The notes under the pieces: generated by a model
Database searches by the model: none
The model's input: only the letters and a program-made list of their open reading frames with translations
Told to the model about the DNA's origin: nothing
Part shown: in pieces, positions 44,260 to 52,072 of the stretch
Layout: each line of letters opens with the position of its first letter
How positions within the stretch are numbered: position 1 is the stretch's first letter
Program-made: the position numbers and the translations under genes
Origin: Streptomyces gossypii
Lineage (GTDB): Bacteria > Actinomycetota > Actinomycetes > Streptomycetales > Streptomycetaceae
NCBI RefSeq assembly: GCF_025165795.1
Contig: NZ_JAJAGO010000019.1
Location: 1 to 64,000, forward strand
Direction: 5' to 3'
DNA: 64,000 bases

Positions 44260-44297
44260 AAAGGGACCACCTAGCCTCACCGCTAGGTGGTCCCTTT
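44260..44297. terminator. Strong bidirectional terminator
   Basis: AAAGGGACCACCTAGC and GCTAGGTGGTCCCTTT form a perfect 16-bp stem with a six-base loop, with a T run after the stem on both strands. It ends the + strand tRNA/RNA transcript and the converging minus-strand small genes. Confidence 0.88.
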
Positions 44298-44320
44298 GCT
44301 GAGCCTCAAGCTCCCTGGTC

Positions 44321-44542
44321 TTAGAGTCGACGACCCAACGGGTTGGTTTTCAGTACGTGCCGTACGTCCGACCGTTCCATTCGGCCAGCGACACTCATCC
44401 GCCATGTCTCTACGCCGGACGCGTAGAGGTCTGACAGTAGTTTGGTGCGCTGAGCCTCAAGCTCCCTGATCATGGCCGAGACGGTGCTAAGCTCGTTAAG
44501 TGCGTTGTCCACGGCGCTGGTGTCGCTCTCAGAGGCGGTCAC
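44321..44542 (-). CDS. Small phage protein, possible DNA-binding
   Basis: A 73-residue protein. The GTG at 44542 follows AAGGAG at ideal spacing, so I choose it over the longer open frame. An N-terminal coiled-coil-like helix (VDNALNELSTVSAMIRELEAQRTKLLSDLYASG) leads to a short segment (VETWRMSVAGRMERSDVRHVLK) that resembles a minimal helix-turn-helix. It is the distal of two minus-strand genes facing the terminator. A role in phage regulation or as a directionality factor is possible but not shown. Confidence 0.6.
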   Translation of the reverse strand: MTASESDTSAVDNALNELSTVSAMIRELEAQRTKLLSDLYASGVETWRMSVAGRMERSDVRHVLKTNPLGRRL

Positions 44543-44605
44543 GATGCGGCTCCTTCGTTTGGGCGGAACACCAGTAGAGCACACCGCCTCCCGAAGCCGC
44601 AACCC

Positions 44606-44965
44606 CTAGAGCCTCCATCCCTGGCGCGGCTTCCGAAGATACGCAAACACCCTGCCCGCTCTGGCCGCGTCATGGTCCAGCAGCGTCACGACCACAGTGC
44701 ACGTACGGCACAGCGCACCACCGCTGATCTCCTCCAGGCAGACACGGCACTTCCCCGCTCGCTGCCTGGCTCGTCGCGCGGCAGCCCTTTGCCGGTCGAA
44801 GTCAGGGTCATGCTGCTTGAGCGTCACATACCTGATCCTGCTGTACTCCGCTACACACGCACGACAGCGCGACTCCTTGCCGTCCTTACGGTCACGACGG
44901 GCCCCAAAGTCCCCCAAGGGCTTGACCGCGCCGCACTTGGTGCAAGACTTGCTTCCTTCTCCCAC
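44606..44965 (-). CDS. Phage zinc-finger protein (endonuclease VII-type N-terminal motif)
   Basis: A 119-residue basic protein. Its N terminus has the CxxC...CxxC zinc knuckle KSCTKCGAVKPLGDFGARRD then RCRACV, as in the N-terminal part of recombination endonuclease VII and related phage zinc proteins. A second CxxC pair (KCRVCLEE and LCRTC) follows after a very basic helix (QRAAARRARQRAG). The catalytic HNH residues of endonuclease VII are not obvious, so a binding rather than cutting role is likely. GTG start at 44965. It is probably co-transcribed with the 73-residue gene. Confidence 0.6.
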   Translation of the reverse strand: MGEGSKSCTKCGAVKPLGDFGARRDRKDGKESRCRACVAEYSRIRYVTLKQHDPDFDRQRAAARRARQRAGKCRVCLEEISGGALCRTCTVVVTLLDHDAARAGRVFAYLRKPRQGWRL

Positions 44966-45052
44966 GTGTGCATTCTACCGCACCCCATACACTCCCTGGC
45001 CCACTTGCGCAAGCAGCGGGCGCCGAGAATACGCATACGCGCGGTGGGTCAG

Positions 45053-45070
45053 GGTCCTTACGTAAGTACC
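45053..45070. promoter_or_regulatory. Palindromic operator-like site, copy 1 (one mismatch)
   Basis: GGTCCTTACGTAAGTACC is an 18-bp palindrome with one mismatched pair, located between the minus-strand small genes and the first late gene at 45105. A perfect version (GGTACTTACGTAAGTACC) lies at 54019-54036. It probably binds a phage repressor or activator. Confidence 0.6.
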
Positions 45071-45104
45071 TCCAGGGGACCAGCCATCTACCTAAGGAAC
45101 ACCC

Positions 45105-45422
45105 ATGGCGTACCAGCGTCTCACCCCTGTACTCACCTCCGCTGACGGAGCCCTGCCCGTGGACGAACTCACGGACGAGATCAACGGCAATGTGGTGATC
45201 AACGCCAACACGATCACCCTGGAACTGGAGAACACCACAGCGGCCCCTGTAGCGGTCACATTCGTCACCTCTGCGACCGTGCAGGGGTACGCCGTGGAAG
45301 ACCACACCGTGACCCTGGAAGCAGCGGAGAAGCGCACGTACGGCCACTTCCCCACGGAGGTGTTCGGTCCTGATCTGGCGTTCACCTCTGACGCCCCGAT
45401 CACTGCCAGGGTGTACCGCTAG
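45105..45422 (+). CDS. Phage protein of unknown function
   Basis: A 105-residue, beta-rich, acidic protein without signal or membrane segment. It is the first gene of the rightward late region, and its stop overlaps the GTG of the HNH gene by one base, so it is coupled to packaging genes. The run of beta-strand-like sequence (VTFVTSATVQGYAVEDHTVTLEAAEKRTYGHFP) suggests a small structural or decoration-type protein. I do not recognise the family. Confidence 0.6.
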   Translation: MAYQRLTPVLTSADGALPVDELTDEINGNVVINANTITLELENTTAAPVAVTFVTSATVQGYAVEDHTVTLEAAEKRTYGHFPTEVFGPDLAFTSDAPITARVYR

Positions 45423-45733
45423 TGGCATGGGAGCGCAGCACACGCCGAGACAGCCTGCCCTCAGACTGGAGCAAGAGGCGCACCCTGGTGCTGAAGAGGG
45501 ACGGGTACCAGTGCACAGCCACCACACGGGACGGCACGCGGTGCGCAGCCCAGGCTACGGACGTAGACCATGCGGCCCACCGTGACGACCACGACGTGTC
45601 CTCTCTCGCCTCGCTGTGCCGTTGGCACCACGACCGCAAGACAGCCCAAGAGGCAGCAGAGGGCAGACGTAGGGCACACGCCGCACGCCCTGCCCGTGTT
45701 CGTCCCGCCGATCGCCATCCTGGTGAGCTGTGA
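45422..45733 (+). CDS. HNH endonuclease (terminase-associated)
   Basis: A 103-residue HNH nuclease with KRDGYQCTA at the N-terminal part, the Asp-His of VDHAAHRDD, and CRWHHDRKTAQEA at the C-terminal part. The zinc Cys set is not complete. In many cos-packaging siphoviruses such a protein precedes the terminase genes and helps the large subunit cut the cos site. The GTG at 45422 overlaps the previous stop by one base. Confidence 0.85.
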   Translation: MAWERSTRRDSLPSDWSKRRTLVLKRDGYQCTATTRDGTRCAAQATDVDHAAHRDDHDVSSLASLCRWHHDRKTAQEAAEGRRRAHAARPARVRPADRHPGEL

Positions 45734-45734
45734 T

Positions 45735-45758
45735 GCGCTGAGTCACACGCTGAGTCAC
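45735..45758. repeat. Tandem 12-bp repeat, candidate TerS binding site
   Basis: GCGCTGAGTCAC and ACGCTGAGTCAC follow each other directly in the gap between the HNH and small terminase genes. Small terminases bind short direct repeats near cos, so this fits. A perfect GGGGGG-A-CCCCCC palindrome lies 65 bp further (45823-45835) and could be near the cut site. Confidence 0.45.
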
Positions 45759-45949
45759 TGCCAGGCGCGCTACGACGACGCCGACCACGTGACAGTGCGT
45801 GACCAACCTGACCGCCTGGGGCGGGGGGACCCCCCTTGGCGCACCCCACACGCATCGAAGCGTGATACCGGCTCGCCAGCTGTACGGGTTGCAGGGTCGC
45901 CAACCCCTTACACCGACCACTCACAGTGACTCCCGAAGGAGGTGACCCC

Positions 45950-46384
45950 GTGTCAGGACCGGTCCCCAAACGATCAGACCAGCGCGTGAGGCGGAACACC
46001 CCCGAGGGTCCCGCCGTCGTCAAGGCGCCAGCCGGAGAGTCGCCCGGTATCCCCCAGGCTGACCCCGACTGGCACCCCATCGCACTCCGCTGGTACGAAG
46101 CCCTCACCACCTCCGGGCAGGCGCAGTTCTACGAGGCGTCCGATTGGGCAACGGCTCAGTATGTCGCTGAAGCCATGAGCCGCAACCTGGCCGCCGAGAA
46201 GCGGTTTTCCGCGCAGCTATTTCAAGCGGTCATGTCCGCCATGACCGACCTACTCACCACCGAAGGTGCCCGACGTCGCGCACGCGTAGAGCTTGAGCGC
46301 GAGACCGGCCCGGATCCCGCCGAAGCGGCGACTCTCACACTCATGGACAGCTACAGGAAGGCGGCCGGAGGTGGAGACGCTTGA
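45950..46384 (+). CDS. Phage terminase small subunit
   Basis: A 144-residue protein that should recognise phage DNA for packaging. It opens with a disordered basic tail (KRSDQRVRRNTPEGP), then a helical domain (DPDWHPIALRWYEALTTSGQAQFYEASDWATAQYVAEAMSRNL) typical of actinophage small terminases. GTG 45950 has a perfect AAGGAGGTGA ribosome binding site; the upstream GTG at 45926 lies before this site. Overlaps the large-subunit start by 14 bp. Confidence 0.85.
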   Translation: MSGPVPKRSDQRVRRNTPEGPAVVKAPAGESPGIPQADPDWHPIALRWYEALTTSGQAQFYEASDWATAQYVAEAMSRNLAAEKRFSAQLFQAVMSAMTDLLTTEGARRRARVELERETGPDPAEAATLTLMDSYRKAAGGGDA

Positions 46385-47993
46385 GCCAATACGCACATGG
46401 CCGGACACCGTTCCCCTTTCGAGCCGAACCCTGGGTTGGGCAGTCCTTGAATGGACGTCCCGATATCTACTTCAGCCAGACGGACCTAACGCCGGTCAGC
46501 CCTGGCAGTTCACCCCCGAGCAAGTGCGCATCGTCCTCCGCTGGTACGAGATTGACCAACACGGCTCATTCACCCGACGACAAGGCACAGTCCGCCGACT
46601 CAAAGGATGGGGCAAGGATCCCTTCCTCGCTGCCCTTTGCGCCGTAGAGTTCGTAGGTCCGTGCCGTTTCGGCGGTTGGGCCACCACCGGTAACCCCATA
46701 GCCATTCCGCACGGAGCCGCGTGGATACAAGTCTGTGCGGTATCGCGAGATCAGACAAGAAACACGATGCGTCTCTTCCCCGGCCTGTTCTCCCAAAGGT
46801 CGATCTCCGAATACGGAATCGACCTGAACAAGGAGATCATCTATTCCCGGAACGGCGGGGTCATTGAGGCTGTCACTTCCTCCCCCCGCTCCTTGGAAGG
46901 CGGGCGCGCAACGTTTGTCGTCATGAACGAGACACACCACTGGATCTCGTCCAATGGCGGTCACGAGATGGCGGAAACCATTGCGGGCAACGTCGGCAAG
47001 TCCCGTGGTGGCGGTGCACGAACCATGGAGATCACAAACGCTCCGCTCCCCGGCGAAGACAGTGTTGCTGAGAAGACCCACGACACGTGGTCTAAGGTCG
47101 CTGAGGGCAAGATGCGGGACACGGGGATGTACTACGACTCCGTAGAGTCCCCGCCGGTCGACATGTCCGACCCTGACGCACTCCGAGCGGGCATCATATC
47201 CGCACGTGGTGACGCTGACTGGCTTGACGTCGACTGGATCATATCCACCATCTACAGCGGCACCATGCCACGCAACCGCTCGCAGCGGATGTTCCTAAAC
47301 CAACTCGTGACGGCGGAAGACCAACTGATCTCGCCGGAGGATTGGGACTCATGCCCAACCGCCGACCCCCTCATGCCGGGGGACCGGATTACGCTCGGGT
47401 TCGACGGTGGTCGGACGGAAGACGCTACGGCATTGATCGCGTGTCGAGTCAGTGACCGCTCTTTCCACCCCATCGCGATATGGGAGCGACCGGACGGGCC
47501 AGAATCCGAGGGTTGGGAGATCGATCGTTCCGCAGTCGACGGGGTTGTCAGAAATGCTCTCGCAGAATATGACGTCGTAGCGTTCTTCGCTGACGTCGCC
47601 CTGTGGGAAAGCTATATTGACGCATGGTCGGAGGATTACCGCGACAAGCTCATTGTCAAGGCTTCCACGGCGTCAGCCGTAGGCCGGGACATGCGAGGCG
47701 GTCAGCAGGAACTCACACAGGCCAACGAACGTCTCGTTTCCGCAGTCGAGGAACGCAAGATTCGCCATCTTGGACGCGGATCCCGTCTCGCGCAGACACT
47801 CCGCCGACACGTCCTCAATTGCCGACGTCGACCTAACCGCTTCGGCCTGGGTTTCGGCAAGCCGAACCGCGAGTCTTCCCACAAGGTCGACGGCTACGCG
47901 GCGTCTCTGCTCGCTGATCTCGCACGCCATAAGTACATCGAATCCGGCAAGACACGCGCTCCCGAACGCTCTGGAGCCGTGTACTTCTTCTGA
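46371..47993 (+). CDS. Phage terminase large subunit
   Basis: A 540-residue packaging motor. The ATPase domain has an atypical Walker A (RRLKGWGKDPF, about residue 76-86), Walker B ATFVVMNETHHW near 180-190, and a nuclease domain beginning LGFDGGRTEDATALI near residue 342, with later acidic residues. ATG is absent; the GTG at 46371 directly overlaps the end of the small subunit. The sequence is the usual HK97-type arrangement in which HNH, TerS and TerL genes are consecutive. Confidence 0.93.
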   Translation: METLEPIRTWPDTVPLSSRTLGWAVLEWTSRYLLQPDGPNAGQPWQFTPEQVRIVLRWYEIDQHGSFTRRQGTVRRLKGWGKDPFLAALCAVEFVGPCRFGGWATTGNPIAIPHGAAWIQVCAVSRDQTRNTMRLFPGLFSQRSISEYGIDLNKEIIYSRNGGVIEAVTSSPRSLEGGRATFVVMNETHHWISSNGGHEMAETIAGNVGKSRGGGARTMEITNAPLPGEDSVAEKTHDTWSKVAEGKMRDTGMYYDSVESPPVDMSDPDALRAGIISARGDADWLDVDWIISTIYSGTMPRNRSQRMFLNQLVTAEDQLISPEDWDSCPTADPLMPGDRITLGFDGGRTEDATALIACRVSDRSFHPIAIWERPDGPESEGWEIDRSAVDGVVRNALAEYDVVAFFADVALWESYIDAWSEDYRDKLIVKASTASAVGRDMRGGQQELTQANERLVSAVEERKIRHLGRGSRLAQTLRRHVLNCRRRPNRFGLGFGKPNRESSHKVDGYAASLLADLARHKYIESGKTRAPERSGAVYFF

Positions 47994-48009
47994 CCCCAAA
48001 GGGGGACGC

Positions 48010-49413
48010 ATGGCTGACCCAACCCCCGAAGACTTGGCACAACTGGGGTTCGACGGTATCGCCAAGGACCGGCCGCGCCTTGACACGATTGACGACAACA
48101 TCCGAGGGGACCAGGCTGACCCGTACATACCTCAGAACGCCAGTGACCTATATCTGACGCTAGTACAGCGCTGTAAGACCAACATCCTTCCGCTGCTGGT
48201 CAAAACTCCCGCTCAGACTCTCGCTGTAGACGGGTACACGCGCTCTGACTCCAACGGCAGCGAAGAAGCCCCCGCCGAGTGGGTAGCCTGGCAGGATAAC
48301 CGAATGGACGCACGGCAGGCGTCCGTCCACCGTGCGGCGCTTCAGTACGGACAGTCATACGTCACGGTGCTTCCCAAGGACGGCGAAGACAGCGTCCCCG
48401 TGTTCCGTGGCGTGACACCCCGACTCATGCACGCTGCGTACACCGACCCCGCTGCTGATGCACTGCCCAAATGGGCGTTCCAGCTTGAGCAGCAGCAGGA
48501 AACAGAGGGGGTAGCGGTACGCGGTTGGTTGTACGACTCCACCACGGTCTATGAACTCATGGTCGGCGGTAAGAAAGGGCCGGAGGTCATCAGTTCCCGC
48601 CCTCACGGAGTGCAGATCAACGGGGAGCCCGTGTGTCCCGTAGTCCGCTTCGCCCCTGATATCGACCTAGAGGGACGCGTCACCGGTGTAGTTGAGCCGA
48701 TGATTGTCATACAGGACCGACTCAATCAGACAGTCTTTGATCTGCTGGTTGCCCAGACGTTCGGATCCTTCAAGGTCCGCACGGTGTCGGGTATGGCGCC
48801 GGAGTTCCGTCGTGACCCGGAAACCGGCGAAATCCTTGTTGACACCAACGGGCGTCCAATTGCGATCCCCGTACGGGCGGACGCCTCGCGTCTCCTCATG
48901 GCGCCAGATGCCGATACGAAGTTCAACACTCTGGACGAAACCCCGCTCTCGGGATTCCTCGAAGCCATCGATATGGCTGTCAAGCACATGAGTGTGGTTT
49001 CCCAGACTCCCCCGCATTACCTCCTTGGCTCCATCATCAACATCGGTGCTGAAGCTCTCGCAGCAGCGGAATCCGCCCTGCAACGGGCCGTACAGGAGTA
49101 CAAGAACGCTCTTGGTGAGTCCTGGGAGACGGCAATGATGATCGCTGCCTCTATCCAGGGAGGCACACCTGACCCGCGCGCACAGGTCAATTGGAAAGAT
49201 GTCGAATCCCGCTCCCTGGTGTCCACAGTGGATGCCCTCGGTAAAGCCGTACAGCTACTGAAGGTACCGCCGCGTGCCATGTGGACGCGCATCCCCGGTG
49301 TCTCCAGCACGGACGCTGAGCAATGGGCGCAGATGCAGGAGTCTGACGACCCCGGTCTGAGAATGGCTGACGCAATCGCCTCCAATACCATCCCGGAGGT
49401 GACGGATGGCTGA
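48010..49413 (+). CDS. Phage portal protein (SPP1 gp6-like)
   Basis: A 467-residue portal protein, the twelve-subunit ring through which DNA enters the capsid. It has the gp6-like layout: N-terminal helical part (YLTLVQRCKTNILPLLVKTPAQTLAVDGY), wing, and a C-terminal stem and crown with GFLEAIDMAVKHMSVVSQTPPHYLLG. ATG 48010 follows AAGGGGGAC; the frame is open upstream but without this site. It follows the large terminase by 16 bp. Confidence 0.92.
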   Translation: MADPTPEDLAQLGFDGIAKDRPRLDTIDDNIRGDQADPYIPQNASDLYLTLVQRCKTNILPLLVKTPAQTLAVDGYTRSDSNGSEEAPAEWVAWQDNRMDARQASVHRAALQYGQSYVTVLPKDGEDSVPVFRGVTPRLMHAAYTDPAADALPKWAFQLEQQQETEGVAVRGWLYDSTTVYELMVGGKKGPEVISSRPHGVQINGEPVCPVVRFAPDIDLEGRVTGVVEPMIVIQDRLNQTVFDLLVAQTFGSFKVRTVSGMAPEFRRDPETGEILVDTNGRPIAIPVRADASRLLMAPDADTKFNTLDETPLSGFLEAIDMAVKHMSVVSQTPPHYLLGSIINIGAEALAAAESALQRAVQEYKNALGESWETAMMIAASIQGGTPDPRAQVNWKDVESRSLVSTVDALGKAVQLLKVPPRAMWTRIPGVSSTDAEQWAQMQESDDPGLRMADAIASNTIPEVTDG

Positions 49414-50395
49414 TGTCCGCCTCATTGAGTCCTACTGGCGCACACAGGCCCGCATAGGTCTCCGTCTCGCTCAACTAGTCCTACTCCGCTGGTCCCGCGT
49501 CAATCCGCTTTCCCTGGAGGAGAGCGGACGCGCATGGCTGGCTGTGTCTTTGGACGCAATCCGGGCGGAGCGATCAGCATCAAGGGATGCCGGAGCGGCT
49601 TTCTACCGGCTCCACCGCGCCATTGAGACCGGAGCCACACTGGCACCCACCACGGGGCAGGACATGTCCCACACGACACTAGGGGCCCTGCGCTCCGAGT
49701 GGTCACACCACTCCGGCGAACCCCCCATTCCGGAGTCAGACGACGGTAACCGTATAGAGGTAGACGATTTCGACTGGCCTGACGAACCGGAAGCCGACTT
49801 CGACAGGGCTGCGGTCGTCTCCCTGGCATCGCAAGGCATAGCACCTGTGCGGGATCTCATGTCCCAGACGGACACCGACACCGAGCGTGGGCGCCTTGAT
49901 GACGCCGGGTTCCTTGCTGATCTGGAAGACCAGATGCGTAACGCTGGAACTCGCGCCGCACAAGCGGCAGACCGAGAAGCCCAAAGGGGCGGGCGTGACA
50001 TCCTCGACCGGGCGTCTCAGGTAGACACCCTGGTTCGTGGTTGGGCACGTCAGACGGACGGCAACCCCTGCCACTTCTGCGCAATGCTGGCCTCACGCGG
50101 CGCCATTTACTCCTCGCGCGCACGCGCGGAACTGGGCGGGCGCAAGAAGCCCAAGGGTTCCGCAGACGCGCGCAATCCCCGTAACAAGCGTCCCCCGGTC
50201 ACGTTGGCAGACCTGAGTAAGTACCACAACGGATGCCACTGTCAGATGATCCCCGTCTACGACCGGAACGACTTCATGAGCCCTCAGGCACGCGACTACG
50301 CACGCCAGTGGGCTGAGGTCACCAAGGGGCTGTCTGGAGACAACGCCCGTAGAGCGTGGCGCAAGCACATCGAATCTCAGCGCCTTAGCGCGTAA
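49406..50395 (+). CDS. MuF/VG15-like minor capsid protein
   Basis: A 329-residue protein. The C-terminal part has PCHFCAMLASRGAIY and KYHNGCHCQMIPVY, the Cys/His pairs of phage VG15/MuF head proteins, which sit between portal and scaffold in many siphoviruses and may be minor capsid components or maturation proteases. The middle is rich in acidic residues. It overlaps the portal gene by 8 bp (ATGGCTGAT). Confidence 0.85.
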   Translation: MADVRLIESYWRTQARIGLRLAQLVLLRWSRVNPLSLEESGRAWLAVSLDAIRAERSASRDAGAAFYRLHRAIETGATLAPTTGQDMSHTTLGALRSEWSHHSGEPPIPESDDGNRIEVDDFDWPDEPEADFDRAAVVSLASQGIAPVRDLMSQTDTDTERGRLDDAGFLADLEDQMRNAGTRAAQAADREAQRGGRDILDRASQVDTLVRGWARQTDGNPCHFCAMLASRGAIYSSRARAELGGRKKPKGSADARNPRNKRPPVTLADLSKYHNGCHCQMIPVYDRNDFMSPQARDYARQWAEVTKGLSGDNARRAWRKHIESQRLSA

Positions 50396-50409
50396 CACCC
50401 ACACACCAC

Positions 50410-50433
50410 GGAGCCCCCGGCGGGCTCCCTTTG
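50410..50433 (+). terminator. Hairpin before the scaffold gene
   Basis: GGAGCCC and GGGCTCC with a five-base loop followed by CTTT, between the MuF-like gene and the scaffold gene. It probably attenuates transcription or marks a promoter boundary for abundant capsid proteins. Confidence 0.6.
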
Positions 50434-50455
50434 GCATGCCCTGGAGGCACCCAAA

Positions 50456-50971
50456 ATGGCGACACCTGTAGAGCCTGTAGAGCCTGTAGAGCCTGTAGAG
50501 CCTGTAGAGCCCGTAGAGCCCGTAGAGCCCGTAGAGCCCGTAGAGCCCGTAGAGCCCGTAGAGCCTGTAGAGCCGGTGGAACCGGTCGACGACATTGAGT
50601 CTCTCCGTGCTCAGCTTGCAGCCACCCGCAAGGAGTCTGCCAGGTACCGGGTCAAGGCGCGCGAGACGGCGGATGCTCTCAAGGCTGCCAAAACACCCGA
50701 AGAGTTCCAGGCTGTAGCGGATCAGGTCACCTCGCTCGAAACCAGCCTTCACCGCGAACAGCTTGCCCGCAAGTACAACCTTCCCGATGCTCTCGCTGCC
50801 CGGATTACCGGCGACACCGACGAAGAGCGGGATGCGGACGCTAAGGCCCTTTCCGTCGTCGTTGGCTCAAGGCCGACCGGTAGGGAACGTGGCGGTCTGG
50901 ATCCCACCACTAAGGCAGTACCCACTGACCCCCGCGAACTGGCGAAGCTCGTGCCTCGCGAGCGTCGCTAA
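50456..50971 (+). CDS. Phage scaffolding protein with N-terminal (Pro-Val-Glu)n repeat
   Basis: A 171-residue protein. The first 45 residues are 13 Pro-Val-Glu triplets plus Pro-Val-Asp, encoded by an almost perfect 9-bp DNA repeat. A helical, charged segment follows (IESLRAQLAATRKESARYRVKARETADALK) with a basic C terminus, the layout of scaffolding proteins that direct procapsid assembly. ATG 50456 has GGAGG upstream. Position directly before the major capsid gene supports the call. The repeat is unusual and probably forms a stiff, acidic, polyproline-like arm inside the procapsid. Confidence 0.82.
   Translation: MATPVEPVEPVEPVEPVEPVEPVEPVEPVEPVEPVEPVEPVEPVDDIESLRAQLAATRKESARYRVKARETADALKAAKTPEEFQAVADQVTSLETSLHREQLARKYNLPDALAARITGDTDEERDADAKALSVVVGSRPTGRERGGLDPTTKAVPTDPRELAKLVPRERR
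50465..50590 (+). repeat. 9-bp minisatellite encoding (PVE)n
   Basis: Fourteen consecutive units: five CCTGTAGAG, six CCCGTAGAG, one more CCTGTAGAG, then CCGGTGGAA and CCGGTCGAC. The third codon position changes in blocks (T, then C, then T), which looks like repeat expansion by slippage of two starting units rather than selection alone. Confidence 0.97.
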
Positions 50972-50994
50972 CCCTTCCCAAGTAAGGACTAACC

Positions 50995-51957
50995 ATGGCT
51001 CACGCGTTTATCAAGCCTGAGGTCATCACCTCCACTGCTCTTGGAATCCTTGAGCAGGAACTGATCATGTCCAGCCTGGTTTGGACAAACCCCGGATTCG
51101 ATTTCGCGGGTGCCAAGGACGACACTCTGACTATCCGGCTGCCGGGTAAGACTACGGCCAACACCTTCCCGTGGCGCTCTGACCGCACCACTGACACGGT
51201 GCAGCTCAACGACATCACTGAGGACACGACCACGGTCACTCTTGACACGGATATCTATTCCGCTGTGGCGCTTACCGATGAGGAGCTGTCGCTTGACATC
51301 TCGGACTTCGGCTCACAGGTGCTCCGCCCTCAGGTTCGTGCCGTTGCTGAGTACATTGACGCCAGCGTACAGGGCATGATCACTGGCGCGACGTACGCCA
51401 CTACGGTCGCCGTTGCTCCGGCCACCGGCGCCAGTGACGACGAAGAGGCAAAGGCGATCTATAACGGCATCGTAGAGATGCGCACGGCCCTGAACAGTGA
51501 GAACGTTCCGGCATCCGGGCGGACTCTTCTCATGGGTTCCGGAGTTGAGGCCGCGCTGCTCAAGGGTGGTTTCCTTCGGGATGCCAGTCAGGCAGATAGT
51601 GACTCCGCACTGCGGGAAGCCACCGTTGGGCGTCTGCTCGGTTTTGACATCGTCGTCTCGAATCTCCTCCCCGCCAATGAAATGTACGGCTTCGTACGCT
51701 CTGCGTTCGTCCTGTGTACGCGAGCACCGGCTGTTCCGTCTGGCGCCACATTCGCCGCTTCGCAGTCCGCTAACGGCCTCAGCATGCGCTGGATCCGCGA
51801 CTACGACCCGATGAAGCTGCGGGACCGCTCGGTTGTCTCGCTTTTCTCCGGCCTGAATGTCGTTCAGGACGTATCGGTCACCAACACTCCGGGAGACCTC
51901 ACCAAGTCCCTCGTTCGAGCCGTGAAGGGCACGTACACCCCGGCCCCTTTGGCGTGA
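50995..51957 (+). CDS. Major capsid protein (P22 coat-like/HK97 fold)
   Basis: A 320-residue protein. Layout fits the P22 coat-type family of actinophages: N-terminal arm with VITSTALGILEQELIMSSLVWTN, then DDTLTIRLPGKT, YSAVALTDEELSLDI and the C-terminal FSGLNVVQDV. No protease-processed delta domain is seen, consistent with a separate scaffold gene just upstream. ATG 50995 follows AAGTAAGGACTAACC. Confidence 0.9.
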   Translation: MAHAFIKPEVITSTALGILEQELIMSSLVWTNPGFDFAGAKDDTLTIRLPGKTTANTFPWRSDRTTDTVQLNDITEDTTTVTLDTDIYSAVALTDEELSLDISDFGSQVLRPQVRAVAEYIDASVQGMITGATYATTVAVAPATGASDDEEAKAIYNGIVEMRTALNSENVPASGRTLLMGSGVEAALLKGGFLRDASQADSDSALREATVGRLLGFDIVVSNLLPANEMYGFVRSAFVLCTRAPAVPSGATFAASQSANGLSMRWIRDYDPMKLRDRSVVSLFSGLNVVQDVSVTNTPGDLTKSLVRAVKGTYTPAPLA

Positions 51958-52070
51958 TGGCGCTTTCGTCTCCCCTCTCAGCCCCCACGCTGAGCACGGA
52001 AACGCCAGCGCCGAAGAAACGCGCTCCCGCTAAGCGGGCAACCCGCCGGAAGGCACCCCCGAAGGAGTAG
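51957..52070 (+). CDS. Small basic protein, 37 residues
   Basis: An ATG at 51957 overlaps the capsid stop (TGATG) and opens 37 codons ending at TAG 52068. The first half is Ser/Pro/Thr-rich and the second half is Lys/Arg-rich (KKRAPAKRATRRKAPPKE). Its last codons contain the AAGGAG that serves as ribosome binding site for the next gene. Translation coupling on both sides makes a real gene plausible. A DNA-binding or capsid-lining basic peptide is possible; the family is not known to me. Confidence 0.6.
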   Translation: MALSSPLSAPTLSTETPAPKKRAPAKRATRRKAPPKE

Positions 52071-52072
52071 CC

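Noticed and set aside
50377..50595. Minus-strand frame coding for Gly-Ser-Thr repeats across the PVE minisatellite
   Set aside because: It is only the reverse reading of the 9-bp repeat, has no ribosome binding site and opposes the transcription of the late operon.
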